From assembly GCA_002104905.1 (NCBI GenBank), contig MCFE01000033.1:62001-126000 (forward strand): a DNA stretch of 64,000 nt. Reading direction: 5' to 3'. This document shows, one piece after another, positions 42,622 to 55,099 of the stretch. The stretch comes from Basidiobolus meristosporus CBS 931.73. Its lineage: Eukaryota; Basidiobolomycota; Basidiobolomycetes; Basidiobolales; Basidiobolaceae. Within the stretch, counting starts at the first letter, position 1, and each line of letters begins with the position of its first letter. A program made the position numbers and the translations under genes. The notes beneath the pieces are model-generated. The model saw only the letters and a list, made by a program, of their open reading frames with translations, was not told where the DNA came from and made no database searches.

Positions 42622-45600
42622 ATGACTTCTACCAGCAAACAAAGCAATACCAACATCTTCCCTGTAAAGGAGAGGTTTGAGGGGAAGAATTACAGACTTT
42701 GGAGAATCAAGATGCAGATCCACCTTGAGGAAAGAAAGCCTTGGAACATAGTAACAGGAAAGGAAGTTGAGCGCAAAGGAACAGCAGAAGATGTGGAGAA
42801 GTTTCAAGAGAAGGAGAGAAAGGCCTTCAATGCCATATGCATCAATGTGCAAGACTCTTTCATTGGACAAATCCATGCCTCAAATACTGCCAAAGCATCA
42901 TGGGAATCCTTAGAGAAGATCTTTAGAGCAAAGTCAGTATCAAGCAAGCTTTATTTGAAACAAAAGTTCTTCAACATGAGGAGAAGCCAGAAGATGACAT
43001 ACTACAACTCATTGCCAAAATGGAGACACTTGCAGAAGAACTTTACAGTATTAATGCTGGTGTAGATGATGAAGAAAAGATACTCTGTCTGCTTTGCAGC
43101 CTACCAGACAAGTATGAGCCATTCATACTTTCTTTTGAAAGTAGAGAAGACAACTTGACTTTAGACTATGTCAAAGAAGACTTCTTGATGAAGAACTCAG
43201 ACGTAATTATCAAGCAGAGAAAATTGAGGATAATGCTTTATTCAGTTCAGAAAGGCACACAGAAAAGAAGGGAAAGCAACAAAACCAAAGAAAACCTGGC
43301 TGCTGTAACTACTGTAAAAAGCCAGGACACTGGGCAAGAGAATGCAAAAAGAAACAAGCAGACAAAAAACAGAAACTAGAGCAGGCAAACCAAATAACTA
43401 CTGATGTACAGTTATTTGTAACTGTAAAAGAGAGTGCAAGTAACCAAAGTAATGAATGGTATATTGACTCTGGAGCATCACAGCATATTTGTGGTATAAA
43501 GGATTTGTTCAGCAACTTAAAGACTATTCCCGCAAGAAAGGTTTATCTGGGAGATAACTCTGCATTGGAAGCTACCGCCAGTGGGTCTATACAACTAATT
43601 ATGAGAGATAACCCAGGGGCAACAACAGCAAAACTGACAGACGTACTCTATGTACCTGGAATAGCTAAGAACCTACTCTCAGTCAGCAAAGCAACTACTC
43701 AGGGACTGAAACTTGTTTTTACTAAGCTGAGCTGCTTGATATTGAGTGAAAATGGACAAAAATTAGCTTTGGGAATCAGAGATCACAATATATACAGGTT
43801 ACAATGCAAGATCATTGTACCTGAGTAGGTCAACATTGCTGCAACTGATAAAACCAACTGGGAGATGTGGCATAGGAGGCTAGGACACATTGGGGAACAG
43901 AAAATGAGCCAATTGGTGAAAAATCAGCTTGTTTTAGGCCTAAGATACTCAATTCCAATCAAATTGAATGTTTGTAAGGGATGCTCATATGGCAAACAAG
44001 CTAGGCAACTTTTCAAGAGCTCAGAAGGCATCAATACCACCAAAATATTGGCTATTGTACACTCAGACATATGTAGCCCCATGAGAACACAGTCCTTTGG
44101 AGCCAAGAGATACTCTATGACGTTTATTGATGACAAGACAAGATATATATGGGTGTACTTCCTCAAAACAAAGGATGAAGCTTTAGAGATGTAAGCACTT
44201 CAAGAACATGGCAGAAACACAAACTGGGTGTAAATTGAAGGTACAACAAAGTGACAATGGAGGAGAATACTGCTCAAAGGAGTTGGCAAAATACTGCTTG
44301 TCTACTGGTATACTTCAGCAGACCACAGTTCTGCCTACTCCACTGCAAAATGGAGTAGCAGAACATGCAAATAGACCAATAGTAGAGAGGGGAAGATCTA
44401 TGCTACATGATAAGGGAGTGGACTACAGGTTTTGGGCTGAATCTGTTGCAACTGCTGTATACATCAAGAGCAGATGCCCAACAACAGCACTACAGGATTC
44501 TACACCCTTTGAAGCATATACAGGCAAAAAACCAGATCTCCAGCATCTCAAGATAACTGGCAGTGATGTTTTTTATCACATCCCTGACAAAAAACGCTCA
44601 AAGTTGGAACCAAAGAGTAGGAAAGGGATCTTTCTTGGGTATTGTGAAGATACTAAAGGGTATAGAGTGTATGATGGCAAAATTCAGAAGATGATCAAGC
44701 GCAGGGACATTGTATTTGCGGAAAACTCAGATCAGAAAGCCACAGAAATCATTGGCCAGCTGCCTGATGATGCAATCAACACTAATGAATGAGATACATA
44801 CCAAATCCAGCCACAAGGCTAGATTGGTAGCTAAAAGCTATTTGTAGATCCAGGGACTAGACTTTAAGGAAACATTTGCTCCAGTTGCCAAGTTTAGCTC
44901 TGTTAGGACAGTTCTAGCACTGGCAGCTGTACACAGTCTTGATCTACACCAAATGGACATCAAAACAGACTTTCTAAATGGGGATTTGCAAGAAACTATA
45001 TAAATGGAGCAACCAGAAGGCTTTATGATCCAAAAGTACCCCATAAGGTGTGCAAGCTTAGAAAATCATTGTATGGACTTAAGCAGGCACCCAGAGCATG
45101 GTAAAACAAGATTGACACAAATCTAGAGGAAATTGGGTTCTCTTGTAGCACTGCAGATCACAGTATATATGTGAAACAGCTCAAAAAGGGTGTGATCATC
45201 CTAGTTCTTTATGTGGATGATCTAATTATAGCTACAAATGACCAAGAGGCACTTAAACAGACAAAATTGGATTTCTTCTGCAAGTTTGAGATGAAAGATC
45301 TTGGAAAATTGAGCTATTTTCTTGAAATTGAGGTCAAATTTGACATACCTACTCAAAATATTGTGCTAAATCAGTCTAAGTACATCAGGGACATTCTTAG
45401 ATGCTTCAAAATGGAAAATTGTAAACCTGCAGCTACCCTTATGGACAATAACCTGAAATTAAGCAAGTCTCAGCCAGTTATATATGAAAACGGCTCAAAT
45501 ATGGACCAAAACTTTCCCGATCAATCAAGTATTGGTAGCCTAATGTACTTGATAGTGTCTACACATCCAGATATTGCAGTGGCAGCTGGAATAGTCAGTC

Positions 45601-46106
45601 AACTCATGCAGAATTATGGATTAGATCAAATAGCAGCAGTTAAGCGGATTTTCAGATATTTACAAGGTACCATAAATATGGTACTGGAATAATCTGGAGC
45701 AGCCAACAGGCAAAAATTTAATGGTTATAGTGGTTCAGATTGGGGTAAAGATCTGATTGACAGATGTTCTACCACAGGCTATGTATTTCTTTATGATGGT
45801 GCAGCTATTACTTGGAATTGCAAGGAACAACCAACTATGGCACTATCTACAACTGAAGCTGAATATATGGCTGCATGTCAAGCAACTAAGGAGGCTATAT
45901 GGCTACTTAAATTATTCAAAGACTTAGGTTTTAATTCAGGTGAACCAACATGTATTCACAAGGATAATCAAAGTTGTATTTCATCAGCTAGAAATCCTAA
46001 TAATCATGCCAGAACTAAGCACATTGATATACAGCATCACTTTGTGAGGGAAGCTGTAGAAAATAGCTTAGTGGAGTTAGTGTACTGCCCAACTAATTCT
46101 TGTTAG
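42622..46106 (+). pseudogene. Copia-2 gag-pol, decayed and 3'-truncated
   Basis: Gag starts MTSTSKQSNTNIFPVKERFE; a frame change occurs near 43000. The protease reads WYIDSGASQHICG. Integrase pieces are HRRLGHIGEQK, CKGCSYGKQ, HSDICSPM and QSDNGGEYCSKEL, with FWAESVATAVYIKSR. Reverse transcriptase pieces are HQMDIKTDFLNGDL-like and LYVDDLIIATNDQEA. RNase H reads LSTTEAEYMAACQATKEAI and HARTKHIDIQHHFVREAVE. Stops at 43826, 44192 and 44790, frame changes, and a deletion between integrase and reverse transcriptase show it is dead. It ends at 46106 against the Tnp2-element border, so the last RNase H residues and the 3' LTR are absent. Confidence 0.88.
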
Positions 46107-46990
46107 GAAAGCTCCACCAAGGTATGCTGGATTTGTCATGAACACAAGCCACCTTTACACCATTCTATACAAAATTCACATAAACAAGAGCCAGAGTGCA
46201 CATCTAAGGGGGACTAGAATGCAGCAGGGAGCAGGAATATATTGTCTAAATACCAAGAAGCTCTGTGAGGATATCCAGGAGGTACTCATGGCAGAAGTGA
46301 CAACAACCAAGCACATGTTTGTAGGATATATATGGTCCCTGCAGTACAAGGTTTATGGCAACTTTACAAGTATTCTATTATAATGCTGTAAAGTTGAGGT
46401 GATAGAAGTATATCAAATGTGGCAGGTGTGCATGTTTATAGAGTTTAGCAATCAGGAGGCCATAGTTTTTTTATTTGGACTATATGTGGAGTACCAAAGG
46501 TAGTATTAGGTAAGCAAATAAAAAGGGGTGATTCCACAGTGGAAAACATGAATTGCACAAGGAGAGGTAGAAAAAGGAAACACCATTTGGTATATTTGTA
46601 TAGTTGTGTTATACAGAACTAGCTGTAGGACACCATACTACCATAATGAGGACTACAGAGCCTCACTGTGTGGCTGCTAAAGTTCTGTCAAGATTTTTGC
46701 CATATAACGCAATCTAATGTCCTGGCCATTTAGATCAATTTAAAATAGGTGTTGAGCACATCAAAACTGCAACAATGCCATGCAAATATTGTCTTGGCAC
46801 CAATCAAACCATGTTAACTTTTATAACTTTATTTGGCAGTAAATGAGCAAAACGCCATCAGGATCCTGCCTTAACATTATTAAGAGGGTCACTAGTTCTT
46901 AGCTGCTGGTATCAATATGGTCTCCAAGCAGGATCCTCATAGCTGATATGTATTGGATCCACCTGTGGGACCAAATTGCTTTTCATAGGG
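46107..46990. repeat. Terminal region of Tnp2 element, copy B (inverted to 32146-33040)
   Basis: It ends GGTCCC-type sequence, CAAATTGCTTTTCATAGGG at 46990, the reverse complement of the CCCTATGAAAA end. Short ORFs are present but not conserved between copies. Confidence 0.7.
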
Positions 46991-47237
46991 TAACTCAAGT
47001 TGGTTACCTGCAACTGGTGTTCTCAGCTGGGTGCTGTCAAGCTCAGATATAAATTAGACTTGTTCTGTTGGATAGTGCCACATAGTGCCAGCCTTTTTAT
47101 AGCGCCAGATCAATCTGTACTCCTCAGCACTATCTGGCACTGTAAACTTGACCATAATGCCAGTGGTAGGAAATATTTACTGGTGCTTTGATTTAATTTT
47201 ACATATGTTGCTCAGAATAGTGCTTTCCTTGCTTTAT

Positions 47238-48015
47238 TTACTCATCATAATGCTTCAGATACGTTTCTCTCAGTGGATGTCTTCTTGTATGAATATACTG
47301 TGCATTGATGAGTATCTTGACTATATTACCTATACTGCTGTTTTCTCCTATATATGACTTTGCTCTGTATTTACCAGCCAATATGCTGAGTATTTTCTGA
47401 TATCCAAATGTATGCTCTACCCTCACTCTGAAATGCTCAGATATCTCATTGTAGTGCTTGTGCTTCCTGCTTAGCTCACCATTTCTTGGCTTCATATATG
47501 CACTAACACATCCTACTCTCTGACAATCCTCTCCAATATAAGCCAAGTTTGCCAAACATTTCTCCCCACTAATGAAATCTGGATGATTTGCTACCCAGAA
47601 TGCTTTGTCATGCCTACTTCCAGCAAATGGCCCACTAAACCGTATGATGTTACCCTCAATGTCAAACAGTGCTTGAAACTTCACACAGTGTTCCTTGTAC
47701 TTGCCAGAAGAAAAGAGTCTCTGCGCACTCAAAGGTCTGTTAATCCTGACTGGGAAAGTATCCAAAATACTACTTATATGGAACCTGTTGCTAACACTCC
47801 AGGATATGGAGGTCAATTGGAGCCTCTGAAGCTAGTATTCTTAGGGATCTCCTTGAGTAGATTGGGGTAAATGATTCACAGTACTTGGTAAAGATCTCCT
47901 CCAGTGTGTCAAAAGGAAATCCAGTGGTAGTAATAGAATTAATGGGAGAAGACCATTCAGATGAATAAGTCATACTGGAATTGGTAGGTGATTGGGCTGG
48001 GGTGAGTTGAATCAA
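47238..48015 (-). pseudogene. H-family DDE_Tnp_4 (Harbinger-like) transposase, internal deletion
   Basis: The C-terminal ORF (47816-47238) reads SILDTFPVRINRPLSAQRLF, SSGKYKEHCVKFQALFDIEG, FSGPFAGSRHDKAFW, LANLAYIGEDCQRVGC, RNGELSRKHKHYNEI and FRVRVEHTFGYQKILSILAG. It keeps the Asp (LDTFP), Asp (SRHDK) and Glu (RVEHTFG) triad of DDE_Tnp_4 enzymes. The N-terminal part (48015-47791) reads STTYSSEW-type sequence and ITTTGFPFDTLEEIFTKYC. Compared with copies at 36880 and 62740, about 150 nt are missing between the two parts, around 47800. It is the best-preserved DDE copy. Confidence 0.75.
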
Positions 48016-48116
48016 TTTGGCACAATCACCTTACTTATCAGATTTTCTACGCATTATGATTAAATCTCCATCAATTGCCACATGTCCCTTCATTATGTAG
48101 CAAAAATCATCCTCAA

Positions 48117-48703
48117 AGTGAGCCTATACTTGGCCACAAAGTGTGAAACATAGCTCTGTATCTTCATACAAAGCAGCCCCTGTGTTTCACCAATTGTGTT
48201 GGAGAATATCCATTTTTTGACCTTTTTTGAATCAATGTTGTACAGGATATGTTAGAGTACAAGCAGATTAAAGATATGCATCAGGTACTCAATACCCATG
48301 GCACTCTGAATCTAGCTCCTGTAGCTTGTATCATGTCACAAAAATGGATGGCACTATCTTGGTCCACTGGCACTATCTGGCACTATAAGTGCTTTATATA
48401 GATCTTACTTTAGGGTTAATATTTAAATATAGTGCCAGATAGTACCAGTGGACCAAGATAGTGCCATTCATTTTTGTGACATGATACAAGGCACAGGAGC
48501 TAGATTCAGAGTGCCATGGGTATTGAGTACCTGATGCATGTCTTCAGTTCTCCTGTGCTCTTACACATCCTGAGCTACATTCATCCACAAAAAAAGGTCA
48601 AAAAATGGATTTTCTCCTGTGCAATGGGTGAAACACAGGAGCTGCTTTACATAAAGAGGCAGAGCTATGCTTCACACTCTGTGGCCCAGTATAGGCTCAC
48701 TTT
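48117..48703. repeat. Long imperfect palindrome (two ~280-bp arms) inside the H element
   Basis: The left arm starts AAAGTGAGCCTATACTTGGC; the right arm ends with its complement GGCTCACTTTA. The centre is about 48390-48420, flanked by CACTATCTGGCACTAT and its complement. The sequence 48704-48780 adds the outer end GGAACAAGTCTAAT. It is a hairpin-forming, non-autonomous (MITE-like) element with H-type ends. Confidence 0.75.
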
Positions 48704-49077
48704 ACCTCTCTGGCACACTATGGTATCATTTGGCACTCATGGCTTAATGTGGCAATATCCAACGGAACAAGTCTAATGACATAGTAGTTTTATTGACACT
48801 TTATTGCCAAGTCTATAATCAAATAGGAAATCTGCAATTGATGGGATCCAATCTGTGTCAATGCAATCCAAGATACTTATGAATAATAGATGGAAAACTC
48901 AACAATCACATTAGTTTTCATATATGCTTCTTTTAAGACCAGATTGATGCCAATACATCACTGTATAAATATCAAAATCCATCACTTTGGTCCCTCTACC
49001 AAGTCTCAACTCATCTTTAGTACAACCCAGATAAAACCCATCCCCTAGTTCACAAGTGCAGTCCAGACCGGAGAAGT

Positions 49078-50230
49078 CAATGGAAGATCTTATAGAGTTC
49101 TTGCCAAATGATTTTAAAATGGCCCAAGTGTCTATGATGAGCCTAAATACCAGTATTTGGGCACATCTCATTAATCAAGCAGAACTAGATACCCCAGAGA
49201 GTTGACAGAGATGGAAGAACCTGAATAGAAAGCTGTGGCATGAGCTCTACATTGAGATGCCAGCAGATGTATGTAAGAAGATATATAAGAAGAGAGATAT
49301 TGAAATCAAGAATGAGCTGAGAGTGAGGGGATCTGATGAGGAAGCCTGGCAGGAATGATTTTACACACAATTTGCACAGTACAGCCAAATGCGTCTGTTT
49401 GTGCCTCAACTTTGGGAACCAAAGGGATTTTGAGTGTGTTTTTGCCTCAAATGACTAACGTATTACATTATATATTATTAGGGCTAAGTGGCTTCCAAGA
49501 GTAATGTATACAGGACTCATCCAGGCAGCAGTTCCCAAGTATCAGACAGAGGGTAAGTGAATACCTTAAGGAATCATAAGGTGAGCCTCAAGAGAAAGAA
49601 TACAGACTGCAAGCAGCAGTGTCCAGCCTGCGCCAGCATGCCTTGGTTGATTCCTTACCATCCCTTGCAACTTCAGCATGCCGTAGCATGCCAGTCCATA
49701 CTACACCAACACTCTTCAGAAGAGTGCCCCACATCAAGTCAGCACATGATGGGTAATTGTGCACACTTCAGATCAATACCACCAGAACTCTCCAAACTGC
49801 TCATTTTGACACAAGTGCATTGGAGCAGGCCCAGTAGTGTCAACAAGCAGCATCACATCAAACTCAGCAAAGGGACATGCCAGCACATCAAGTTGCATGT
49901 GCATATGCCATTACACATGACCATTGGCAAGTTTCATCTAGTGAACTGACTGATGATGACCCACATGAAGTGCTTCCACCAGCAGAGCCTTTGGCAAGTA
50001 AAAGAACGCATCAGCACATAGCATTGCAGGCTGGTTCAGTAGCATCATCCAGAGCAATTAAGAATGGCCAAGCTGCTGCATTGCACTCATTGACTAGGAG
50101 GCAAAATACTGACCACAAATACATAAGTAGCCAAGAGGATAGTCAACAAGGAAGTAGTTTAGGTGCGCAAAGTGAATCACTACCAAGTGCTTCAGTAGTA
50201 ATGCTTGTGGGAAAAAAATTTACAAGATAA
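49078..50230 (+). pseudogene. H-family second gene (unknown function), decayed or spliced
   Basis: It starts near 49078 (ATGGAAGATCTTATAGAGTT), reading IEFLPNDFKMAQVSMMSLN and AELDTPES, then RKLWHELYIEMPADVCKKIY and DIEIKNEL. Further pieces follow at 49557-49949 and 49877-50230 (DDDPHEVLPPAEPLASKRT). The same sequence occurs at 61817-62296 (minus) and, in part, at 36513-36295 and 38373-38633. The conserved MPADVCKKIY helix-like stretch across copies argues that it was a real protein. It sits divergent to the transposase. I do not recognise it. Confidence 0.5.
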
Positions 50231-50989
50231 TACTATTGCATTGAATTGCTGTTGTTTGTAATGACCCAAACAATGCACTTTTTTGCAATCCAAATAAAGT
50301 CATTGCAAATCAGTGATCACTAAATTTTCAATATACGCAATACCAAGGTTGTCCCAGATTTGAGACAGAGCCCCTAAAAATAAACAACCTGCATATATAT
50401 ATATATCATCTGTTGCACCAGTACAGCCATTTGATCTGTTTTGCACCTGTTTAATTGGTTGCATGCTTGCTATGACACCTTGTCCTATTACTAGGATCAA
50501 GGATTTACCTGCTCAATGGGCAAAATGGGATATTTGAAGGCAAATCAGGTAGCTTGTGTATTGGTCAGAGCCAATTGGGGGCTGACAGGTCCAGGATACT
50601 TTTGGACCAATTAACCACTCAGATACCATCCAATTGGAGTGATGGTAACCAAAATTGTAAGTATCAGTGTAGTTTATAGTGTGATATGCATTGATTTTGA
50701 TTTACATTGAAGAAACTTATCCAAATATGAGGACTTTACCTACCATAAAAGCAGTGTCCAGTTGTGCATGTGATGCAAACCTTACATATTTGTGCAATTA
50801 TCTATGCCAACATCAATGTGTCAGATGGTGCCATAGTGTGCAAGATTGTCCCACATGGTGCAAAATAGTCCAAGAGCAATCCTGCCTACTGGTAGCTATA
50901 GTATTGCACCTGAGTGTTCTTAGAGACCGCAGATCATGCTGCACACCCTGACACAGTACAATGGAACAAGTCTAATAACTTCCATTCCT

Positions 50990-53640
50990 AATCACTTTGG
51001 AAATGAGGTAGGGGCCAGTTCATTTGTTGTCAAACTACCAACTTCATTGTTTGTTGAAGGTTGAATCATAAAGTAAGACTGGGTCTCCTAGTGAGAGTGG
51101 CTTATCAAAGGGTAATTTGTTCTTCAGCCATACATCCTCAAGTTGTTCAGCATCTCTGTTGATATTTAAGTCATGGTGATCAAGTTGCTGTATACAAGTA
51201 GCTAGAAGGTCTTCAGTGTGCATATCAGATTTCCATTCCAATGAGCTCTAAGTGGCTGTGTCTAACTCAAGTGCTAGTATACAGTCATGTCCATAGTGTA
51301 GCTTAAATGGTAATAATCCAGTTGTTCTCTTAGTAGTACTCCAATCTGCCCAGATTGCAAGATGCAACTGCTGTGGCCACAGTGTTGTATTGTTCTTGAA
51401 GGTCTTGACTAGAGAGTTCACATGTGATCCATGGCCTCTCTCTACCATTCCATTGGTATGAAGATGGTAAGCTGCAGTAGAAGCAATGTGTATTTTGTGC
51501 TTTGAGCACAGCTCCTGAGTCATTTGGGATGTCATCTCTTCTCTATCAGCAATAAGTTGTTGGATGCAGCCAAATCTAATTATAATATCTTAAAGTATAA
51601 GTCTCCATATGGTATGGCTCTGGGTTTTTGGCAAGGCTCAAACTTCTGCACATCCACTAAGGTCATCTCTAGCAATAATTAGGTATTTCTTTGATCCAGC
51701 TATTGGCATGTGGACAGGGTCAATAACAACCTTTTGCCACAGACATATTGTGTAAGTAGGATGCAATGGTTCTTTATAACACTTATATGATCACTTCTGG
51801 TAGGCTACATATGACTTGCCAAAGTGTTGGATATCATAGTACATATTTTCTCAGTAGTACCTCCAAGCTGTGGTATTGTAGGTAGCTTCTTGTCCTCTAT
51901 TTCCTCCTGGTTCTCCTTGTAGGACACTTGTCATGATGTTCAGTTGCTCTTTTGCTGTAGTGACTACCCTTCCTGGTTTAAGTCCAGGCACAACACATTT
52001 AAAGAGAAAGTCATCCATGAGATAGTAGTGGTGAGCCTTCTTTCTTAGTTTCTGAACTCATGAGGTTCCATCCAGCTAGGCTTCTTGAGTGTCCTTAGAT
52101 ACTGAATGATCAAGCTCCAGGTGGTTCACTCTTGGGAAAGTGGGGGCCAAGTCCTTAAACAATTGTGGTCCTTTCCTGAATAGTGCATCAGCCACAACAT
52201 TTGTCTTACCAGGGATATGTCTGACCTCAAAGTCAAACATCTTCAGCCATGCCATCTATTGGTTAGTGGCATCATCAGGTGAGTCAGGCTTATACATCAT
52301 TCCTATCAGTGGCCTGGCATCTGTCTCCAGGATGAAATGTGTTATGTAAAGCTGTGACTTCAGTTTCCTTAGCATCAGCTCCCAGCAGTTCTCTCTTAAT
52401 CTGAGTGTACCTTGTTCTCTAGGAGAGAAAAGGCAGCTCTCATACCTGTAGGCAGAGTGATTGCCATCTTGGTCATCTTGGCCCAGTAGTGCTCCAGCTC
52501 CTATTGGGCTTGCATCAACCATCAATATAGGTGGGCATTTAGTGTTCTGGTAGTCAAGAGGTTTCAAGACTGATGGGGATGCTAGGGCCTTCTTTAGTAA
52601 TTGCATTGCATATTCTTGTTCTTCCCATATAAATGGGGTATTTTTTCTTTGTAGCTAGTAAATTAATCAACCCACAAGCTGCCATAAAGCCACGTGCTTG
52701 GGTCTGGTTTGTGGGAGTAGGCCAGTTGCATATCTTTGTGTCTTGCAGTCTGCAGGTGAGGTAATAATTGATCTTACTTTAGGTCTAACATTTAAACACA
52801 GTGCTAGATAGTACCAGTGGACCAAGATAGTGCCATGCATTTTTGTGACTTGTTACAAGCCACAGGAGCTAGATTCAGAGTGCCATGGGTATTGAGTACC
52901 AGATGCATATCTTAAATCCTTTTGTGCACTTACACATCATGCACAACATGATCCAAAAATAAGGTCAAAAAATGGATTTTCTCCATCACAATGAGTGAAA
53001 AACAGGGGCTGCTTTGCATGAAGTTGCAAATCTATGTTTCACACTGTGTGGCCAAGCATAAGCTCACTTGGCCTCTCTGGCACACTATGACATCATTTGG
53101 CACTCATGGCTCAATGTGGCACTATCTGAGGGAACAAGTCTAAAGTGTCATGGTAAACTCAGTTATAGCTTGTGACTCTAGAAGTAGCTTGGCCATCTCT
53201 TTGTACTGCTGAGTGAACTCTTCAAGTGCTAGCTTAGAAAGGCCAGCTCTTCCAAAGTGTCTCAGATCTTCAATGCCATAGTATAATTGGGGTCTACCAT
53301 ACTTGGCTTGTAGGTAGGTTTTCATTAAAGCTCAGTCAGTGAGAATGTCTCCTTGTCTGAGAAGCTTAGCGGCAGTATCATTGGCGCAGAAGTAGTAGAA
53401 ATGTTGAGGCATTTCTTGCTCAGAGAGGCTGCACATCTTGTAGAGCTTCTCCCACTTGAATATGAAGCATTCCTCATTCTTCCCATCAGACTGTAAGGCT
53501 CCATGTGAGAGTGGTAATAGCATGGAGTTCATTTTTGGCAGGTAGGTTGGTGTTGTAATCTTGATAATATTGGTAGTCTCTTTTCAATAAGTGGATAATG
53601 GCTCAAATCTTCCGGTAAAACTTGTTGGGTCCTAGGGAGC
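50990..53640 (-). mobile_element. Ty3/gypsy retrotransposon relic (gypsy-1), minus strand
   Basis: Minus-strand pieces in the expected order. Gag-like pieces are at 53140-53532 (RHFGRAGLSKLALEEFTQQY; CANDTAAKLLRQGDILTD). RNase H is at 52606-52256 (ILMVDASPIGAGALLGQDD, LRENCWELML, FILETDARPLIGMMY). Integrase is at 51535-51248 (TAAYHLHTNGMVERGH) and 51241-51044 (PFDKPLSLGDPVLLYD). Most of the reverse transcriptase is missing or unrecognisable. An H-type element (52770-53146) interrupts it between gag and RNase H. No LTRs recognised. Confidence 0.75.
52770..53146. mobile_element. H-type non-autonomous element, one-arm copy
   Basis: It matches the right arm and outer end of 48420-48780: AGTACCAGTGGACCAAGATA, GGTCAAAAAATGGATTTTCTCC, then GGGAACAAGTCTAA. 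It is inserted in gypsy-1. Only one palindrome arm is present, so it is a half-element or the progenitor of the hairpin form. Confidence 0.7.
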
Positions 53641-53670
53641 TTGTATGAACCCCCCACTTTGGGTACCATA

Positions 53671-55091
53671 TGTATGGTGGTGTATAGGTCCAAGGGAGAG
53701 ATAGATCAACACTTCTCAAGTGTTATGTGTTCAAGGTGTGTGGTAAAAATTTATAATTCCACCTAACTTTTCACCTAGCTTGGTCACTGAGATCATTACA
53801 TTCCAATCCTAAGGAATACTAACCAAATTCCTTGTTGGGATTTACTTAAAATATTTTCACCCAAATACCAGGTACCCAGAACATGAGAATTCTCAAAGTT
53901 GTCCAAACAGCCCCAAACCTTGCAAACATGTTCTTGGGACTTTCCTTAATCTATTCTACATGTTTGTTATTCTAAGACCATGTAAAAGTATAAATACTAC
54001 CTTACATTGAATAAATCATCAGTTGAAACCATGTAATTCACTTGTCCCTCCAAATCACCTCCTGTTTCCCCAAGACTCTTACAACAGGGTATCCTGGGTA
54101 CAATAACCTTTGGCAAATACTTGCCAGGAGTACTTGGGTTCTGTCTCTACTCTAATGTGAAGGGAAATAAGACCACAAGCTTGTCAAGGGAAAACTATTG
54201 AGCTACAATCCCAACTTTGTTGGTGTCTTAACAAAAGAATGCACTGGGCTTAGTGTCCTTTGAGATGACAATGCACAAAAGCTTCCAAAGTCAAAACCAC
54301 TGTAAACTCTACCAGCACGGACTTGATAAGAATGAAGCTTTGGTCAATAGTTACAAAGATAGAAAAGTATTTTTGCCTGCACCAGAACAAGCTTGGGAAA
54401 GAATCAAAAATAATAAAAGATACTTTCTCTGAGTACTGCTCACAAGTAGTGTCTCCAAGGTCAATTGGCTGTCAGCATAGTTTCCAAGGAGTGTCCTGTG
54501 GTCAAAAGTTGGAGTTCCAATAGCAGCAGGTAGCAATGATCACATTAATTAACAAGTCAGTATAGTGATGAAAGGGATGATGATTTTTTGTTGAGGGGTT
54601 GCCTCCTTTATATACTTTTCTTGCTGTTAAAGTGATCACTAATCATGGTGTTCTAGAAGGTTCTGGTGATCAACCAGAAATCTTAATGACATCAGAATGA
54701 GCTAACAGTGCTCTAAGTAAGTGCCAGAAGGTTCTAGGAGGCACAGCACACCTAACTAATCAGGGATCAGTACTCTGAAACCTGCGTAATATAGGAATAC
54801 CATATATGGAGTTAAAATGATAGGGATGGTGATGTGGCTTGGTCCTGGGTCATGGGTTCTGCTGCAGGTACCTACTTAATATGAAAGCACTTACATCAAA
54901 TAATATTACATAAAGTGAGGGATAACATATGCCTTAAGGTAAGCAGGTTTGATAGTAAACCAGCTTCTGGGATAGTGCTAATCAAGTAAAATTTATGAGA
55001 TAAAACTGAAATAAGGGTAGTAGATAAATAGGAAAGTAGAAAATAAAGGAATGAGCACATTGTCAGTGGATGTCACTGTGACCCCACTACA
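53671..55091 (+). repeat. Gypsy-2 5' LTR interrupted by a copia-1 solo LTR
   Basis: It starts TGTATGGTGGTGTATAGGTC and ends GTGACCCCACTACA. Without the inserted 348 bp it is about 1.07 kb and is the inverted equivalent of 56363-57433. Gag coding follows directly on the plus strand. Confidence 0.75.
53739..54086 (+). mobile_element. Copia-1 solo LTR inside the gypsy-2 LTR
   Basis: TGTGGTAAAAATTTATAATT...CAAGACTCTTACAACA, of the same family as 25829-26177. Flanks AGGTG/GGGTA do not match clearly. It postdates the gypsy-2 insertion. Confidence 0.85.
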
Positions 55092-55099
55092 CCAGTACC

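Larger units (their letters stand above)
47054..50975. mobile_element. H-family two-gene DDE transposon, full length (3.9 kb) with nested hairpin element
   Basis: The left end is TTAGACTTGTTCTGTTGGAT; the right end is the reverse complement TTAGACTTGTTCCATTGTAC, giving about 12 bp of perfect and 18 bp of imperfect inverted ends. Subterminal AGTGCCA/TGGCACT repeats lie at the left. Inside are a DDE transposase gene (minus) and a divergent second gene (plus). A related non-autonomous element is inserted between 48060 and 48780. The layout resembles PIF/Harbinger elements (transposase plus a second DNA-binding gene). I could not fix the target duplication. Confidence 0.65.
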
